Shown: piece after piece, positions 34,815 to 45,604 of the stretch
Layout: each line of letters starts with the position of its first letter
Position numbering within the stretch: position 1 is the stretch's first letter
DNA from: Augochlora pura
Lineage: Eukaryota; Arthropoda; Insecta; Hymenoptera; Halictidae
Reading direction: 5' to 3'
Assembly: GCF_028453695.1 (NCBI RefSeq)
Contig: NC_135775.1
Location: forward strand, 5,146,001-5,210,000
Length of the DNA: 64,000 bases
The notes under the pieces: generated by a model
What the model saw: the letters and a program-made list of their open reading frames with translations, nothing else
Database searches by the model: none
Told to the model about the DNA's origin: nothing
Translations under genes and position numbers: made by a program

Positions 34815-35187
34815 TTAACCCTTGGACTCAAGTGGTGACACTGAAATTGAACTATCATGTCTCAAGACAATTTTTATAACAACAAAGTAGAATTTAAAAA
34901 ATTGTTAAATAGTAAAGCTGTTGATACGAATCACGAGAATTAATTTCGTATGCATAAAAGTGCACTTTATTGCATAGAATAGAAATACTGTGAACATTCA
35001 TGGCATTTCTCCCCTAGAGAAAAAGATAACAAATTTTACAGTAGAAGAATCCTTTAGCATTGCAGACAAGAGGATACAACATTTTCTTTGAAGTCTTCGA
35101 AACGAAGAAACAACTTCCGTGCTTATCAAATTAGCTTTGAAGTCTTCGCCGCGAGTATGATTCTATATTATGCGCGAAGGGAGTAAG
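34815..35187 (+). mobile_element. TTAA element, left end and interior; right end uncertain
   Basis: TTAACCCTTGGACTC starts at 34815. The interior stretch around 34945-34985 (AATTAATTTCGTATGCATAA then GTGCACTTTATTGCATA) is clearly related to 57525-57575 and more weakly to 52050-52090. A possible right end GCGCGAAGGGAGTAA finishes near 35187. Confidence 0.5.
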
Positions 35188-35370
35188 TTTGCAATACTAA
35201 TATCTTTCTTATGGTTTTATATCGAGGTTCTGCAAATTAGCAACCGGAGGTACGATCGGTATAGGCAGCTGAAGGGGTGGTTCGGTAAGGGATGGATCGA
35301 TCAGCAGGCAGACTCCATCCTGGAATCGCTGATCGTCGCGACGCATCGCTCTGCGCTTACCAGCTTCCCG

Positions 35371-35510
35371 ACTCTCTCTCTTTCTTTTTCTTTCTCTGTC
35401 TTTCGCTGTCTTTTTCTATCTTTCTCTGTCTTTCTCTTTTTCTATCTTTCTCTCTCTTTCTCTGTCTTTCCCTTTCTCTCTGTCTTCGAGTTTTTCCTCT
35501 TTTCTTCGGC
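35371..35510 (+). repeat. Long CT-rich (CTTT/CTGT) tract
   Basis: Blocks of TCTCTC, TCTTTT, CTGTCTTTC and CTATCTTTC repeat for about 140 bases. Frames read Ser/Leu/Phe repeats. It is one of only five pyrimidine tracts on the plus strand. Confidence 0.9.
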
Positions 35511-36089
35511 AAACTTTCCCGGCAGCCGACGTGAACACGCTAAAACCCCGATTCCGCGCGGAAAGCTTCGACCCGACTCGTCAGTGCCGCGGAGAGAAGC
35601 GCGAACTCCGCCCGTACAAATGGTCCCATCGTCTCGATCTTGTATCCGCTAGCGATTTGAAATGCGGAACAGCCGCGGCGGAGGCGTGCTGCTGAAAAGT
35701 CCCCAGACGCAGCGGGGGGCGACGTCGTTTTCGGTGCCAGTTAAACGGAATGAAAAATTGACCTCCGAACGAGCGACGCATCTCCTCGCAACGCTTTTAA
35801 TCCAAGCTCTGTTTCTACCTTCGCGAGGCGACCGACGATCTCTTGATTGCCGTTCGAGACTCTTAATGTCACTTCGCTTTGTACGTCTAATTCGGTTTCG
35901 CTTCTCTTTACTCTTTACACACTGTGCTACTTTATCTTGTAGAAACACTTGCTTTCGTCTGTAATTTGCATGCCCTTCTGGCCTTTTATCGTGTTGGCTT
36001 TGGATTTACGCAGTGTTGTGTGTTTCTGATGGAAGGATTAATCAAATTGTCATTGCTGGACCATGGATTTTGTTAGTTTCTTTATTTTT

Positions 36090-36160
36090 ATATTTATTCT
36101 TCATTTATTTTCATATTTATTCTTCATTTATTTTTCTGTATATTTTCTCTTCTATTTATT
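36090..36160 (+). repeat. AT-rich 23 bp tandem repeat
   Basis: ATATTTATTCTTCATTTATT begins at 36090 and at 36113, a 23 bp period. Degenerate T-rich continuations follow to about 36160. Confidence 0.8.
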
Positions 36161-36265
36161 TATATATTTGTTATTATATTTACTTACTTATGTATTTGTG
36201 TAGTTATTCTTCAAGTATGCATTAAAATATAAGAAATTAGCAAATTATACGATAGTAATACCGCT

Positions 36266-36309
36266 CGCTATGAAAGACGTCGTTTGTCGCTATGAAAGAT
36301 GTCATTTCA
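36266..36309 (+). repeat. 22 bp direct duplication
   Basis: CGCTATGAAAGACGTCGTTT at 36266 and CGCTATGAAAGATGTCATTT at 36288, two copies with few differences. Confidence 0.85.
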
Positions 36310-36547
36310 AGGAACTGAAACTGTCGTATCGACATTCTCGTTTTATCTACTTATACAATAGCAAAGTAACGGACTTGTAACAAAGATTTCATACATAATC
36401 CACTAAATAGGAATTTTGTATATTTCTATGAAATCGAAACAAAATTTAATTCCCCTCTTATAAAAATCTAGGAATAAATCTAAAGGAAAACATAGAAGAA
36501 ACAAAAATTCTGTAAGATCTGTACGGATCAATTTCGCGGATTAAGCG

Positions 36548-36569
36548 TAATTGTTCGGTCGGCCGAGAC
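36548..36569 (+). repeat. Recurring TAATTGTTCG word, copy 1
   Basis: TAATTGTTCGGTCGGCCGAG is a diverged version of the words at 37951 and 40661. Origin unknown. Confidence 0.4.
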
Positions 36570-36840
36570 AGTCGCGTTTCATCTTTTATTACCTCGCGCG
36601 CGGGGTGGCGGCAGCCATCGCCATCGACGTCGATCGGAACTCAATACCCGGCAGTGACTTTACGAGTTGTTCCCTTAACACCGGGGCTGGCGGAAACTAC
36701 TCGGATGAACAAACAAGCGAAGAGAAAAAGGGGGATTTAAAGACTCAACGGTGGAAGCTGCGGAACGAAGGTCTCCGCACCTCGTAACCCACGAGAAAGT
36801 CCATTGACTCCCGTGGGATTGAGGGATTTACGGTAAAGAC

Positions 36841-36895
36841 AAGCAGCGGCAGCAACAGCAGCAGCGGCAGCAGCGGCAGCAGCAACAGTAGAAAA
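36841..36895 (+). repeat. (AGC)n trinucleotide repeat
   Basis: AAGCAGCGGCAGCAACAGCA and further AGC/GGC units. Such repeats encode poly-Gln, poly-Ser or poly-Ala in insect genes. Here every frame is interrupted close by and no splice sites frame it, so I treat it as non-coding. Confidence 0.85.
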
Positions 36896-37875
36896 GCGTC
36901 GGAGGCAGCAGCGAACGGCGTCGACGGCAGCGTCGCGTCGTAAAAGAGGCGAGGCGAGGCACGGCGATGTCGTAAAAGGAAAAAAGCTTAATATCTTTCA
37001 TGGTTCCCGTAGGCTCGACTATCGCGGCTAAATCTCGAGTCGCGTCGCGCCGTTCCGCTGCGACGGAATTCATTTCCCGCGGAGAATGACGGACAAGAGC
37101 CGTCGCCTGGCGAACAAGGCGGGACGAAAAATCAATTTCCCGCGGCCCCCGTCGAAAAAGCCAATCCCGTCGGAGCCACGGCTACGACACGGTAACAAGT
37201 GTACACCGGTCGGCCGCGTAAAACGCGTAAAACGCCCGGCCGACGTCGCGCGCAACCCCCATGAAACACGGTAAACCTCTTAACGATCGCGTCAGGGACT
37301 CCAGCTACCTCTCGTCACCGAAATTTTATTTTCGCTCTTTGAACGCGATCTCCTCCGGCGGAAACGGCGCCGTCGAGACGGTCAACGTTTTTCCCCCGAT
37401 TCCGTCCGGCGGTGGCCGCGTCCTCCCGTAAACAGTTTAAAACCGGACCGCGGCGGGAAGAACGCGTCAAACGGACCTCGACCGCAGGCTTTTTACTTTT
37501 ACGCTTCCGCTGCCGCTCTGCTTTGATTAATACTTTGATTACCCGAATACTCGACGAAACCGCCGCTCGTCGGCCGCTCCTCGTCGCTGGATTAATCCCC
37601 GGCAGCCGCTACAGAAGGGCACGCGGAAACCTTTTTCCTGCTAGAGCCGCGGTTTTTCGATTGCGGTGGCGGGAACGGTTCGAGCCCGTCGAATTAAGCC
37701 GTGGATCTTTATGCGAGTTTTCCGCGTGTTCAAAGAGGATTACCGAAGTATTTCCCGCGGGCGGGAAATTCAAGTTGCCGCACGATAATCCGGGAGAACC
37801 GTACGAGAGGGCGAAGTTCCCGCAACGAAAGCCACGAAAAGTAGGTTATGCGCGTGCCTCGCGTTCTCTTACATA

Positions 37876-37897
37876 CGCGCGCGCGCGCGCGCGCGCG
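37876..37897. repeat. (CG)11 alternating run
   Basis: Twenty-two bases of uninterrupted CG alternation, a self-complementary stretch with Z-DNA potential. It survives in a block that is CpG-rich overall. Confidence 0.95.
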
Positions 37898-37950
37898 AGT
37901 GTAACGGAGTATTCTAATTCCGGCAGGAACGATGTAATAATAACCGGTCG

Positions 37951-37983
37951 TAATTGTTCGATCGACCGAGCGGCCGAGACGCG
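37951..37983 (+). repeat. Recurring TAATTGTTCG word, copy 2
   Basis: TAATTGTTCGATCGACCGA is identical over 19 bases to 40661, and both continue with C-GGCC-AGACGCG. Shared flanks beyond ~33 bases were not found. Confidence 0.55.
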
Positions 37984-38467
37984 GGCTGGAACGTGGCGCG
38001 AAGGATAAGGGATGAAAAGTGGGATAGGGTGGCGGGGACTCGAGGCAAGGGACAGAGAGAAAGGGGCTGGAATTGCAGCCGAAGCAGTGCGTGCAGACGC
38101 TCGCGCTTACAGTTTGCAAGATCTAGCGCTGCATACGCCGTAAAGACAGAAGCGTCGTGGCAGGGGGGTGAGGGGTGGGGGTGTACGTTTCGATTAAACT
38201 TCTCAGACGGCAGGAATTATCGCTGTCGCGCGATCGTCCCCGAGTATAATTCGTACGTGATGGTTCTCTACGTGCTCCTTTATGCCAGCCAAGTTGCCGA
38301 ACAGACTGCGGACGAGCCCCGGGAATCGGCGACGGAGACTTTCCGCCGTTACTACGGGGCTGGTAATGGACAGCGTCGATGAGCGGTAACGACCGGATCG
38401 CAGCCGGGGATGGTATCGAAGTAACCCTTTCTTGATCTCGTGGAACACAGGCAGTGCTAGTCGAATT

Positions 38468-38504
38468 GACTTTGTCTGCCGAGACATAACCTGACTTTGT
38501 CTGC
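38468..38504 (+). repeat. 24 bp direct duplication
   Basis: TGACTTTGTCTGC occurs at 38468 and again at 38492, just upstream of the TTCG array. Confidence 0.75.
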
Positions 38505-38580
38505 TCGTTCATTCGTTCCTCTCGTTCGTTCGTACCTTTGGTTCGGTTCGATTCGGTTCGTTTCGTTCGGTTCGATCGTT
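38504..38580 (+). repeat. (TTCG)n / GGTTCG tetra-hexamer array
   Basis: Repeats of CGTTCGTTCG then GGTTCGATTCGGTTCGTTTC. Both strands are stop-poor, giving Val-Arg-Phe repeat frames that are not genes. Confidence 0.9.
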
Positions 38581-39239
38581 TCGCACTCCAGACGGAATCC
38601 GGATTTATGCGGGCGATAAAGGACACCGTGGTAATCGCGAGCCAACCAGGACGCTATCGACACCAAGCAACCAGGGATTCCCGAGGTTTTCCATTCCGGT
38701 ATTACCATTTTTATGGCTCGATAACGCGGTCCCCCGCCGAACAAGGCGGTCGTGCATATGCATGAAGTTCAAAGGCGGGAACGCACTTACGAGCGACTAC
38801 GTGTGGACAGGAATTATCGGACGGCCGTGATCTTCCCGATCCAAGAGAAATGCCCGCACGTGCAGGCGATCCGGGAAACTACTTAGCGCCTCGTACACCA
38901 GGCACAGCCGAGAAAATAATCCGCGTTTTTTTTCGAACATCGAGTCACGTTTGTCTTCCGACGACCTACACCATTCCGCGCGGATTTCAGCTTCTCTTAA
39001 TGTATCGATCGCGGAACGGACAGTCGTAAGTGTGGTCTCTAATTCTGATAATTTAAAGTGGTATGTCGAATTTTATGCGTTCGAGAGGAAAATTAATAGG
39101 TGGAGATTTTATAAACAGAAAGATGAAGTGAATTGGGATAATTAACTTATATTTATCGAATAAGGAATATCGATTCTTTTTTTAATAGAGAATAATCGAG
39201 AATTAATCGAGAATAAATAAAATGAAAGAATATAAAAAT

Positions 39240-39549
39240 TTAACCCTTTCGCTCTAACGGGCGTATGTATACGACCTCGAAGAATGACCATTTATTACGA
39301 AGAGCTTATATATACGTCCATACCATATATATTTCATTTCATACTTTACACAAGACACTTTTCATAACTAACAAACAGTAGGCTATAATATTTAAAAAAA
39401 TACTTCTATATTTTAGAAAGTAAAGTGATATTACTAAATACAATAAATATCATTGTAAAATTTAGTGAACAAGAAACGACTTCTACCGCGTAGCATTCCA
39501 TACGTCATTGTCAAGTACTCAGTAATACTTTCCCTAGCGAAAGGGTTAA
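39240..39549 (+). mobile_element. TTAA-flanked MITE-like element, 310 bp
   Basis: TTAA (39240-39243) then CCCTTTCGCT, and at the other end AGCGAAAGGG then TTAA (39546-39549). The 10 bp terminal inverted repeats are perfect. Beyond them the left end continues CTAACGGGCGTATGTATACG and the right end does not match. The interior is AT-rich without a coding frame. The TTAA duplication and CCC start fit a piggyBac-type non-autonomous element, distinct in its ends (CGCT) from the GCACTCG group. Confidence 0.75.
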
Positions 39550-39677
39550 TAAAGAGCAAATAGTAATCGGCTTCCTACAGTAATCGGCTCCATTACCCTA
39601 AATACAACTTATTAAAAGTATTAAAAGAAGAAATAAGTTCCCCCATCTTTTCTTACAATCTTTTAAAATAATTTCCA

Positions 39678-39730
39678 TTTCCTCATTGATAACCCCTTCA
39701 TTTCCTTATTTATAACCCCTTCATTTCCTA
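39678..39730 (+). repeat. 23 bp tandem repeat, 2.3 copies
   Basis: TTTCCTCATTGATAACCCCT at 39678 and TTTCCTTATTTATAACCCCT at 39701, then TTTCCTA at 39724. Confidence 0.9.
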
Positions 39731-40211
39731 CAAAAGTAAAACAAAGTAACACATTGCATAGGTAAAGCACTGATACCACATTTTTCCACCCTACAAATGA
39801 TTCTTTCCTGTCGCGAGAACTCCGAAACGAAAGTAACAAATTTTACGATCCCCCGGCAATGGTACCTACACGAGAAAACTTAGTTTCGCAAGAGCTATTG
39901 TTCGAGACGAGCATAAAAAATCTGGGACGCATCTTCGAAAACCAGGGCGAGAGAGAGAGGTCGTCCTCTGTTTCGCCGAGCGCGGGGTCTCGTCGAAGTA
40001 TGCTTCGGGATGCGCAGAAACGAGCAAAGTTTTGTAATAATCTCGCCAAGCGACACAGTCGGGATAAATAAGATCGAATAATTGCTGGATTCGCGCTAGG
40101 CGGAGCGAAACAGAGACCACGCTCGATGGAGCCGGGGCTCGGCGACGCGAACGCGCATCGCGGCCACCGTAACGAAGTTACCGTACACGGAATCACGGCG
40201 AGAGAGGCAAA

Positions 40212-40295
40212 TCTAGAGAGAGATGGAAGCATATAGACACGGGGATAGATAGAGAGAGGGAGAGAGGGTGAGAGAGAGAGAGAGAGAGGAGAGAG
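40212..40295 (+). repeat. GA-rich tract
   Basis: ATCTAGAGAGAGATGG leads to GATAGATAGAGAGAGGGAG and a (GA)n core. It faces the CT run at 40524 across ~230 bases. Confidence 0.9.
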
Positions 40296-40523
40296 GACTC
40301 GCATGGAAGAAACTTGCGCCGGGCTACAGACGCCTCCATTGTCGCGAACTGTGCCGTAAGACGACCGATTCTCGGCGAAGTGACTTCCATCGTTCCGCGC
40401 TGCAGATCGGTAACGAGCTCTCTTGATTCCTCCGACAAAAGGAACTTCCACCGAAGACAAAACTTTCCTCTTTCCTCTGTCCGAGCGACGACCTCGCCGC
40501 TCCCGCCACCTGCGCGCGTCCTA

Positions 40524-40550
40524 ACTCTCTCTCTCTCTCTCTCTCTTCTC
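40524..40550 (+). repeat. (CT)n microsatellite
   Basis: About 12 CT dinucleotides, the complement of the GA tract upstream at 40212-40295. Confidence 0.95.
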
Positions 40551-40555
40551 CGGCT

Positions 40556-40575
40556 CGAAATAAAGGTAAGTCGCT
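40556..40575 (+). other. Strong 5' splice donor match
   Basis: AATAAAG|GTAAGTCGCT has its boundary after 40565, directly downstream of the CT run. It could end an untranslated first exon in the GC-rich block 39840-40565. No initiator or downstream exon confirms it. Confidence 0.25.
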
Positions 40576-40660
40576 GAATGTTGTCTCGCCGCGGCCAGCA
40601 CCCCGCGTTTACGTAATTGCGAAAACAGTGTTGAGCCGGGAACTTCTGCGACCCCTTTTA

Positions 40661-40693
40661 TAATTGTTCGATCGACCGAACAGGCCAGACGCG
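40661..40693 (+). repeat. Recurring TAATTGTTCG word, copy 3
   Basis: TAATTGTTCGATCGACCGA, identical to 37951 over 19 bases and followed by ACAGGCCAGACGCG. Confidence 0.55.
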
Positions 40694-40944
40694 AGACGCT
40701 TAAGCCGAACGAAGGTCGAGAGGGGTTGAAAAATGCGAGGGCGGAGCGCCGAGAGGAACCGAGCTGCGGACGCGGCGGGCGGCCGACCATTCTTTTAGGA
40801 AATCAAACTTTTGTCCGTCGGGTAACGGTGCTCGATGCCAAAAAAGCACTTGTCGGAGCAGTTGTCACGCTGAAAGCTTTATTATGTTGAGGAGAATGTG
40901 TTCGCGATTGTAAAAGCTCGCGTGAATAATTGAATACTTTATTG

Positions 40945-41012
40945 ATGTCACTGTTACTTTTATATGTCACCTTTACTGCCACTTTTATTAATATCACTTT
41001 TATTAGTATTAG
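40945..41012 (+). repeat. Imperfect repeat of (A/G)TCAC-TTTTATTA
   Basis: TGTCACTGTTACTTTTATAT, CCACTTTTATTAATATCAC and CTTTTATTAGTATTAG are related words spaced about 20 bases apart. Confidence 0.5.
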
Positions 41013-41500
41013 TATTTTTTACACACGCGTTATTATTACTATTACTGATATTACATATTGCCTTTGTTATTTATATTAATATTCAGTCGTCGTTTATAGT
41101 GGGTAAAAAAAGTATTCGTTCGCTTAGATTTCTTTCAATAATTTTATATGATACATCAACGAAACCTGTATTAATTAATAGTCTCTCAAGTGTAAAAATA
41201 ATAGGTAAGATTATTATTTTTAATATTAAGCTTTGGGAGAATAATTAATAATAATATTATTAAAATATTACAGCTAGGAAACCTATGAACGTACAAAGAA
41301 ATCTTTGTGCTGCAGCACATTATATATAATTCATATAATTAGTTGAAAAAACGATTGAAATATAAAATAAATATAACATAGATAAACAAATTAATGTTTC
41401 TCCTTTCTTTTATTATTCCAAGTTTCGTTTGGCTTCGTCGACCACAGTTTTTTAAATCAAACGACCACTGTACTCTACCACGTTCCGATGCATTTCGAAG

Positions 41501-43760
41501 TGTTTCGCGTTGCAGAAAGACAAATCCGGTTTCAATTTTTGCAAAGCGACCGAACGATGAGGTGAGAATCTTGCGGAAAAATTTGTCCGGCAATCTGTTC
41601 CGGCGCGCCGGAATATTTGAACGCGGTGTCGGCGTTACGGTTGTCCCGCGCGTTCTCGCCACTCGTAAATCGCAGGGCCACGGTATCGCGTTGCGATCTC
41701 GATTCCGCGATTCCGGCTGCGTCCGCCGCCGGTTGCAGCAACAAACAATGCGAGCCGGGTACATCGACGGGGTTAAGAGAGGTCCGCAGCTATGCGGCGC
41801 GCGACCCAGATTGTCGAAATCGGAGACCCGGTGTTCCACGGATTTTAATCGAAAATCAACTCGCGAAACAAACCGGCGCGGAACAGCGGCCGGAAGCGGC
41901 AAGTGCGTCGACTTCCCGGGAAAAATCGAAACGGGGGGGGAGGGCCGGCTCGCGACCTATGATTTCCGGCGGTATCGGGATACAAAAAGAGAGCGAACGG
42001 TCGCGGGCGGGGGCGAACGAAAAAAAAAAAATAGTCCCCGCCGTTTCGGCTGGTGGCCGGAGGCGAGCCATCGCCGACCGGAATTCACGCGGAATTAATT
42101 TTTGCCCCAACAGCGTCCCCGACCGCGTAATTTTCGTACCGCTAGGCGAATTAAATTTGAATTTTTCTCGGCGTCGTTATCATGAAATGTGTCTCCCAAA
42201 GGGAGGGTCCCCGCGCGAGGCCGCGCGCGCGCCCACCAACTTTTGCCCGCGGAGTTAATCGTAACTGTTGCTTTACTGCCGCGCGACCGTGGCACGGAGC
42301 CCGAAAAAAAAAAAGAAAAAACAATACACGGAACAACGGCGAAAATATGAAAAACAGGGGAAATTTCGCCGCCCGCGCGCAACGTTTAAAGGAAACTTTT
42401 ACGCCGCGGGGACAACCGAGGCGCGCCTAACGAGACGCGGATAATTATAATTCTATTATATCTTCGTCGTTAACGCGCCAGGCTTGTTTCGTCCATTTAT
42501 TAAACCGTTTCCGCGCCGCGCGTCGACGGCGTGCCGGCGGAATTTACAGTGTCCGTTGACGCGTCGAACGACGCGACGGTGGAACCCGTCGGCAGCTCCT
42601 TTCGGCCACGTCTTTTCCGATCGGTTTCGCTGAAAAACGGCTCCCGGGCGAAAACGGGCATCGTAAATCTATCCTCGTTAATTCGATTCCGTTCCGTCGT
42701 TTCACGCTGCCGCGGCCGTTTGCAGCCGATGTAACTCGAAGCGAAGACCGTGCGAGGGAAAACCGTTCGACGCGTACTGCACACCGTCGACGCGACCGAC
42801 ACGCGTGTCTTGTAAAACCGGCCATTAACCGGTAAAGTCGTTACGACCCGCGTTTCCACGGCTCTCTGGCCGACGCTTTCGCCGGAACCCTCTGCCGTCT
42901 AACCCTTCCTATATTCGGGCGCGCCAAAAAGTTCGTCGGACGGAAAAAGCGTCGACTACCATCTTGTTTCGCGGTGTGTCTTCACTGTGCACAAGTTTAT
43001 CGTGCAAATGCTTGCGACAAGAAGGAGAAATAGCCACAAATTCCAAATATTACCCGTGAAATATTGTAACAGTAAAATTAAAATTAATATTGTAATAGTA
43101 ATAATTAAGGTATATTAATATAAGTTATTCTGTTTGTTCGTATTATAGCCAGTAATTAATGTTTCATGTATTATAAATTAGTTTCGTGGAAATTCGATTA
43201 TTTTATTGCAGCACACAAATATGTATTATCTGTGTAGTTTAATATAATTTAAACAGCAAGTATCGAAACTCAGATATATTAATACTAATTACACCGCGAT
43301 CAATCAAACGATGCATTTGTAATTTTCTCTTTTAAAATTATTGAAGCTGCAACAATGTTTCTATAAAATACGATTAACTGAATTCCGGTATTCGAGCATA
43401 TATTAAAATAAAATTTGAATAAAGTCTACATGAATAAGCAAAAAAACTACATACAGGTTAAAACTAAAATCTATTTAGAATTATCATTAACTACCATGAT
43501 ACCAAATTCCTCAGTTAATCGTCGTCAACCAAGTAGTCATAGCATGATTACTGCACTAATCTTGACAAGCAATTAAATTTACAATTCTTTTTAAGTAAAC
43601 AAACATTTCCCAAATTCCGATATACCTGTCAAAGTAAGTGATATAAAACAAATGGTATAATTTTCAACCCGTCAAAATTTATTGATAAAAAAATACGCTT
43701 TTAGATGACTCTTATTTTCCACTGACAATGACAATTTTTATTTTAAACGCAGATGCATCC
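41501..43760. other. Non-coding: GC-rich block, then AT block
   Basis: 41501-43000 is GC-rich and has overlapping plus-strand frames of 234 and 213 codons and several minus frames, all rich in Arg, Gly and Ala and unrecognised. Short A runs occur near 42020 and 42304. 43000-43760 is AT-rich; I see nothing in it. Confidence 0.6.
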
Positions 43761-44164
43761 TCGATAAGGAAGACCGAGAGAAGAGGCAGGCGGTGGCGTC
43801 CGGGGTAAACGGCGCGGCGTCGCGGCGCATTATCCGGTCGTCGTCGGAAATTAGGAGTCGTCGGGGCGAACGTTTTCATTCGGCGCGGCGTCCGGCGTGT
43901 TCGAGCAGAGAGCGGCGCGGCTCTCGTTCCGGCGTGCGGCGAGGGAGTTTACGTCGTCGACGGTGAACGACGAGGATGTCGTCCGACCACCCTCGCATTG
44001 TGCCGGTAAACGACGACAGCCGACGAGAACGGTCACGTCGCAGCGCGGCGTGGTCCGCGAATTTACCTCGGTCCCAGCGCGAGCGTGATACATTCTCTGC
44101 TTAGAGAGCCGGCCAGACCGCCTCCTCTTCGTCCGCGACGAGAGCGGAAACCACAGGAGGACGC

Positions 44165-44460
44165 TGTGTCTTTCTCTTCACGAAATTCTCTACTCTCCGG
44201 TTCTCGTCCCCTCTCTTTCTCTTTCTCTTGACGAAATTCTCTACTCTCCGGTTCTCGTCCACTCTCTTTCTCTCTCTCACTCTCTCAGCCTTTCCCTTAC
44301 TCTCACTCTCTCTTTCTCTCTCTATTACCCTCTCTCTCTTACACACACTCTATTTATCTCATTCTCTTTTCCTCACTCTCTCACTCCCTCTTTCTCTCTC
44401 TCTTACTCTCTCACTCTCTCTCTCTCTCTCTTACTCTCTCTCATACACACACACACACAC
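44165..44460 (+). repeat. CT-rich array with 51 bp duplication and CA end
   Basis: ACGAAATTCTCTACTCTCCG begins at 44180 and 44231, a 51 bp unit duplicated almost exactly (17 residues in translation). It is followed by long CTCTCT/CTTTCT sequence and a (CA)n stretch at 44441-44460. The minus-strand frame reads a duplicated 17-residue Arg/Glu/Asn peptide. I regard it as a repeat. Confidence 0.9.
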
Positions 44461-44546
44461 ACTATTTATCTCACTATCTTCCGCTCTCGCTCGCTGGCTC
44501 TCGCTGACAAGTGGCGTCGTCTTCGTCGCCTCGCGGCAACGCTTGC

Positions 44547-44579
44547 CAGAGAGAGAGAGGAAGATAAAGACAGAGAGAC
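44547..44579 (+). repeat. GA-rich tract
   Basis: AGAGAGAGAGAGGAAGATAA then GACAGAGAGA. It faces the CT array just upstream. Confidence 0.9.
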
Positions 44580-45578
44580 TAGCCGCGCGCTGGAACTGCA
44601 CTCCGTGCTATTTCGACGGGAGTACCCGGCGAGCGTCGCATCTCATTTTCATGCATTAAGGAACAGATCACCGACGGGAAGGGCGGAGGACGAGGACGGA
44701 TCGAGGGGAACGTGCCAGAGAAGTTTTGTTCGGCGAGGTTGTAACCGAGCGCGATACGTGGTAGGGTGTTTATTCCGACCGGAAGTGACGGGCTCGTGTT
44801 GTAGAAATGCCTGATTAACCCCACGCGCTGACGGGAAAGTCGAGGAATTGTTTCACGGTTTTGATTTTTCTATTTAGTTGAGTGGTTTGTTCCTTGCCCT
44901 TTTCTATCGAAGAGTGGAACGAGTTTTGAATATGCTTCGTTCAATCACTCATTTTTCTTGAAATTTTACTTTGAAATTTCTTTTTTAAATTTTACACAAT
45001 GATGTAATTATTAACATTGGTGTTTTAAACATGTTCTAATTTTCATAGATTATTTGAGAAAAATCGAGACGAGATATTGACTCAATATACAAACTAGAAA
45101 ATTATTTATGGCAGTAATAAAGTAGAAATAAATTTCCTTGTATCTGAAAATTGTATTATAATTGCAACAAGATGCATAAAGCTCTTTTTTGACGTTTTAA
45201 CTTACATAACTCGCACGTTTCAATTTTTACAATTTATATATAAAGCAATGAGTATATTAAAATGTAAGCAAAATAAAAGAATTACAAATTGTAATTTGTT
45301 TCATTGAATAAACATAACGTAAACTATGGCTAAAAATAAATCAAAGACAATTGGTCATTGCACAGTAATCTGCTCCACTAGCCATAGTCAAATTTTTTTT
45401 ATTCAAACCCTGTAACAAGAATTACTACCTTAACAAAAGAATATTTCAGCCTAATTGATATTTTTACAATTTCAATTGTTAAATGTTGTAATTACCGCTT
45501 ATGTATCTTCCAACAACTACTCTAATATACATAAAAAATTGTATAAGTACACATATTGTATATAAGTAACTAAATATA

Positions 45579-45604
45579 TAAATAAATAAATAAATGAATA
45601 AATA
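45579..45604 (+). repeat. (AAAT)n microsatellite
   Basis: About six TAAA/AAAT tetramers in AT-rich DNA. Confidence 0.9.

Larger units (their letters stand above)
33391..35260. other. Non-coding: GC block, then AT block with element remnants
   Basis: 33391-33950 is GC-rich and ends in a palindrome cluster. 33950-34370 is AT-rich with two element right ends. 34370-34500 is a short GC patch. 34500-35260 is AT-rich and contains an element left end at 34815. A 71-codon minus frame (34577-34792) is not recognised. Confidence 0.6.
35261..38940. other. Non-coding: CT array, AT block, then long GC-rich block
   Basis: 35261-35900 is GC-rich and starts with a long CT-rich array. 35900-36530 is AT-rich with a 23 bp and a 22 bp duplication. 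36530-38940 is the longest GC-rich block. It holds an AGC repeat, a 22-nt CG run and a TTCG array. The 198-codon frame at 37412-38008 overlaps frames on the other strand and is unrecognised. Confidence 0.6.
38941..41500. other. Non-coding: AT block with MITE, GC block, AT block
   Basis: 38941-39840 is AT-rich and holds the best-preserved TTAA element and a 23 bp duplication. 39840-40830 is GC-rich with a GA tract and a CT tract facing each other and a good donor at 40566. 40830-41500 is AT-rich with an imperfect repeat at 40945. Confidence 0.6.

Noticed and set aside
36828..37073. AGC repeat as a poly-Gln coding exon
   Set aside because: Stops close in on every frame, no flanking splice sites were found, and the only open frame is poly-Cys on the minus strand.
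37683..37694. B-box-like GGTTCGAGCCC suggesting a tRNA or SINE
   Set aside because: The T-stem pairs imperfectly, there is no matching acceptor stem, and no A-box was found at the right distance.
41394..42258. Overlapping 234- and 213-codon frames
   Set aside because: Two registers of the same strand plus minus frames are open together, typical of stop-poor GC-rich DNA.
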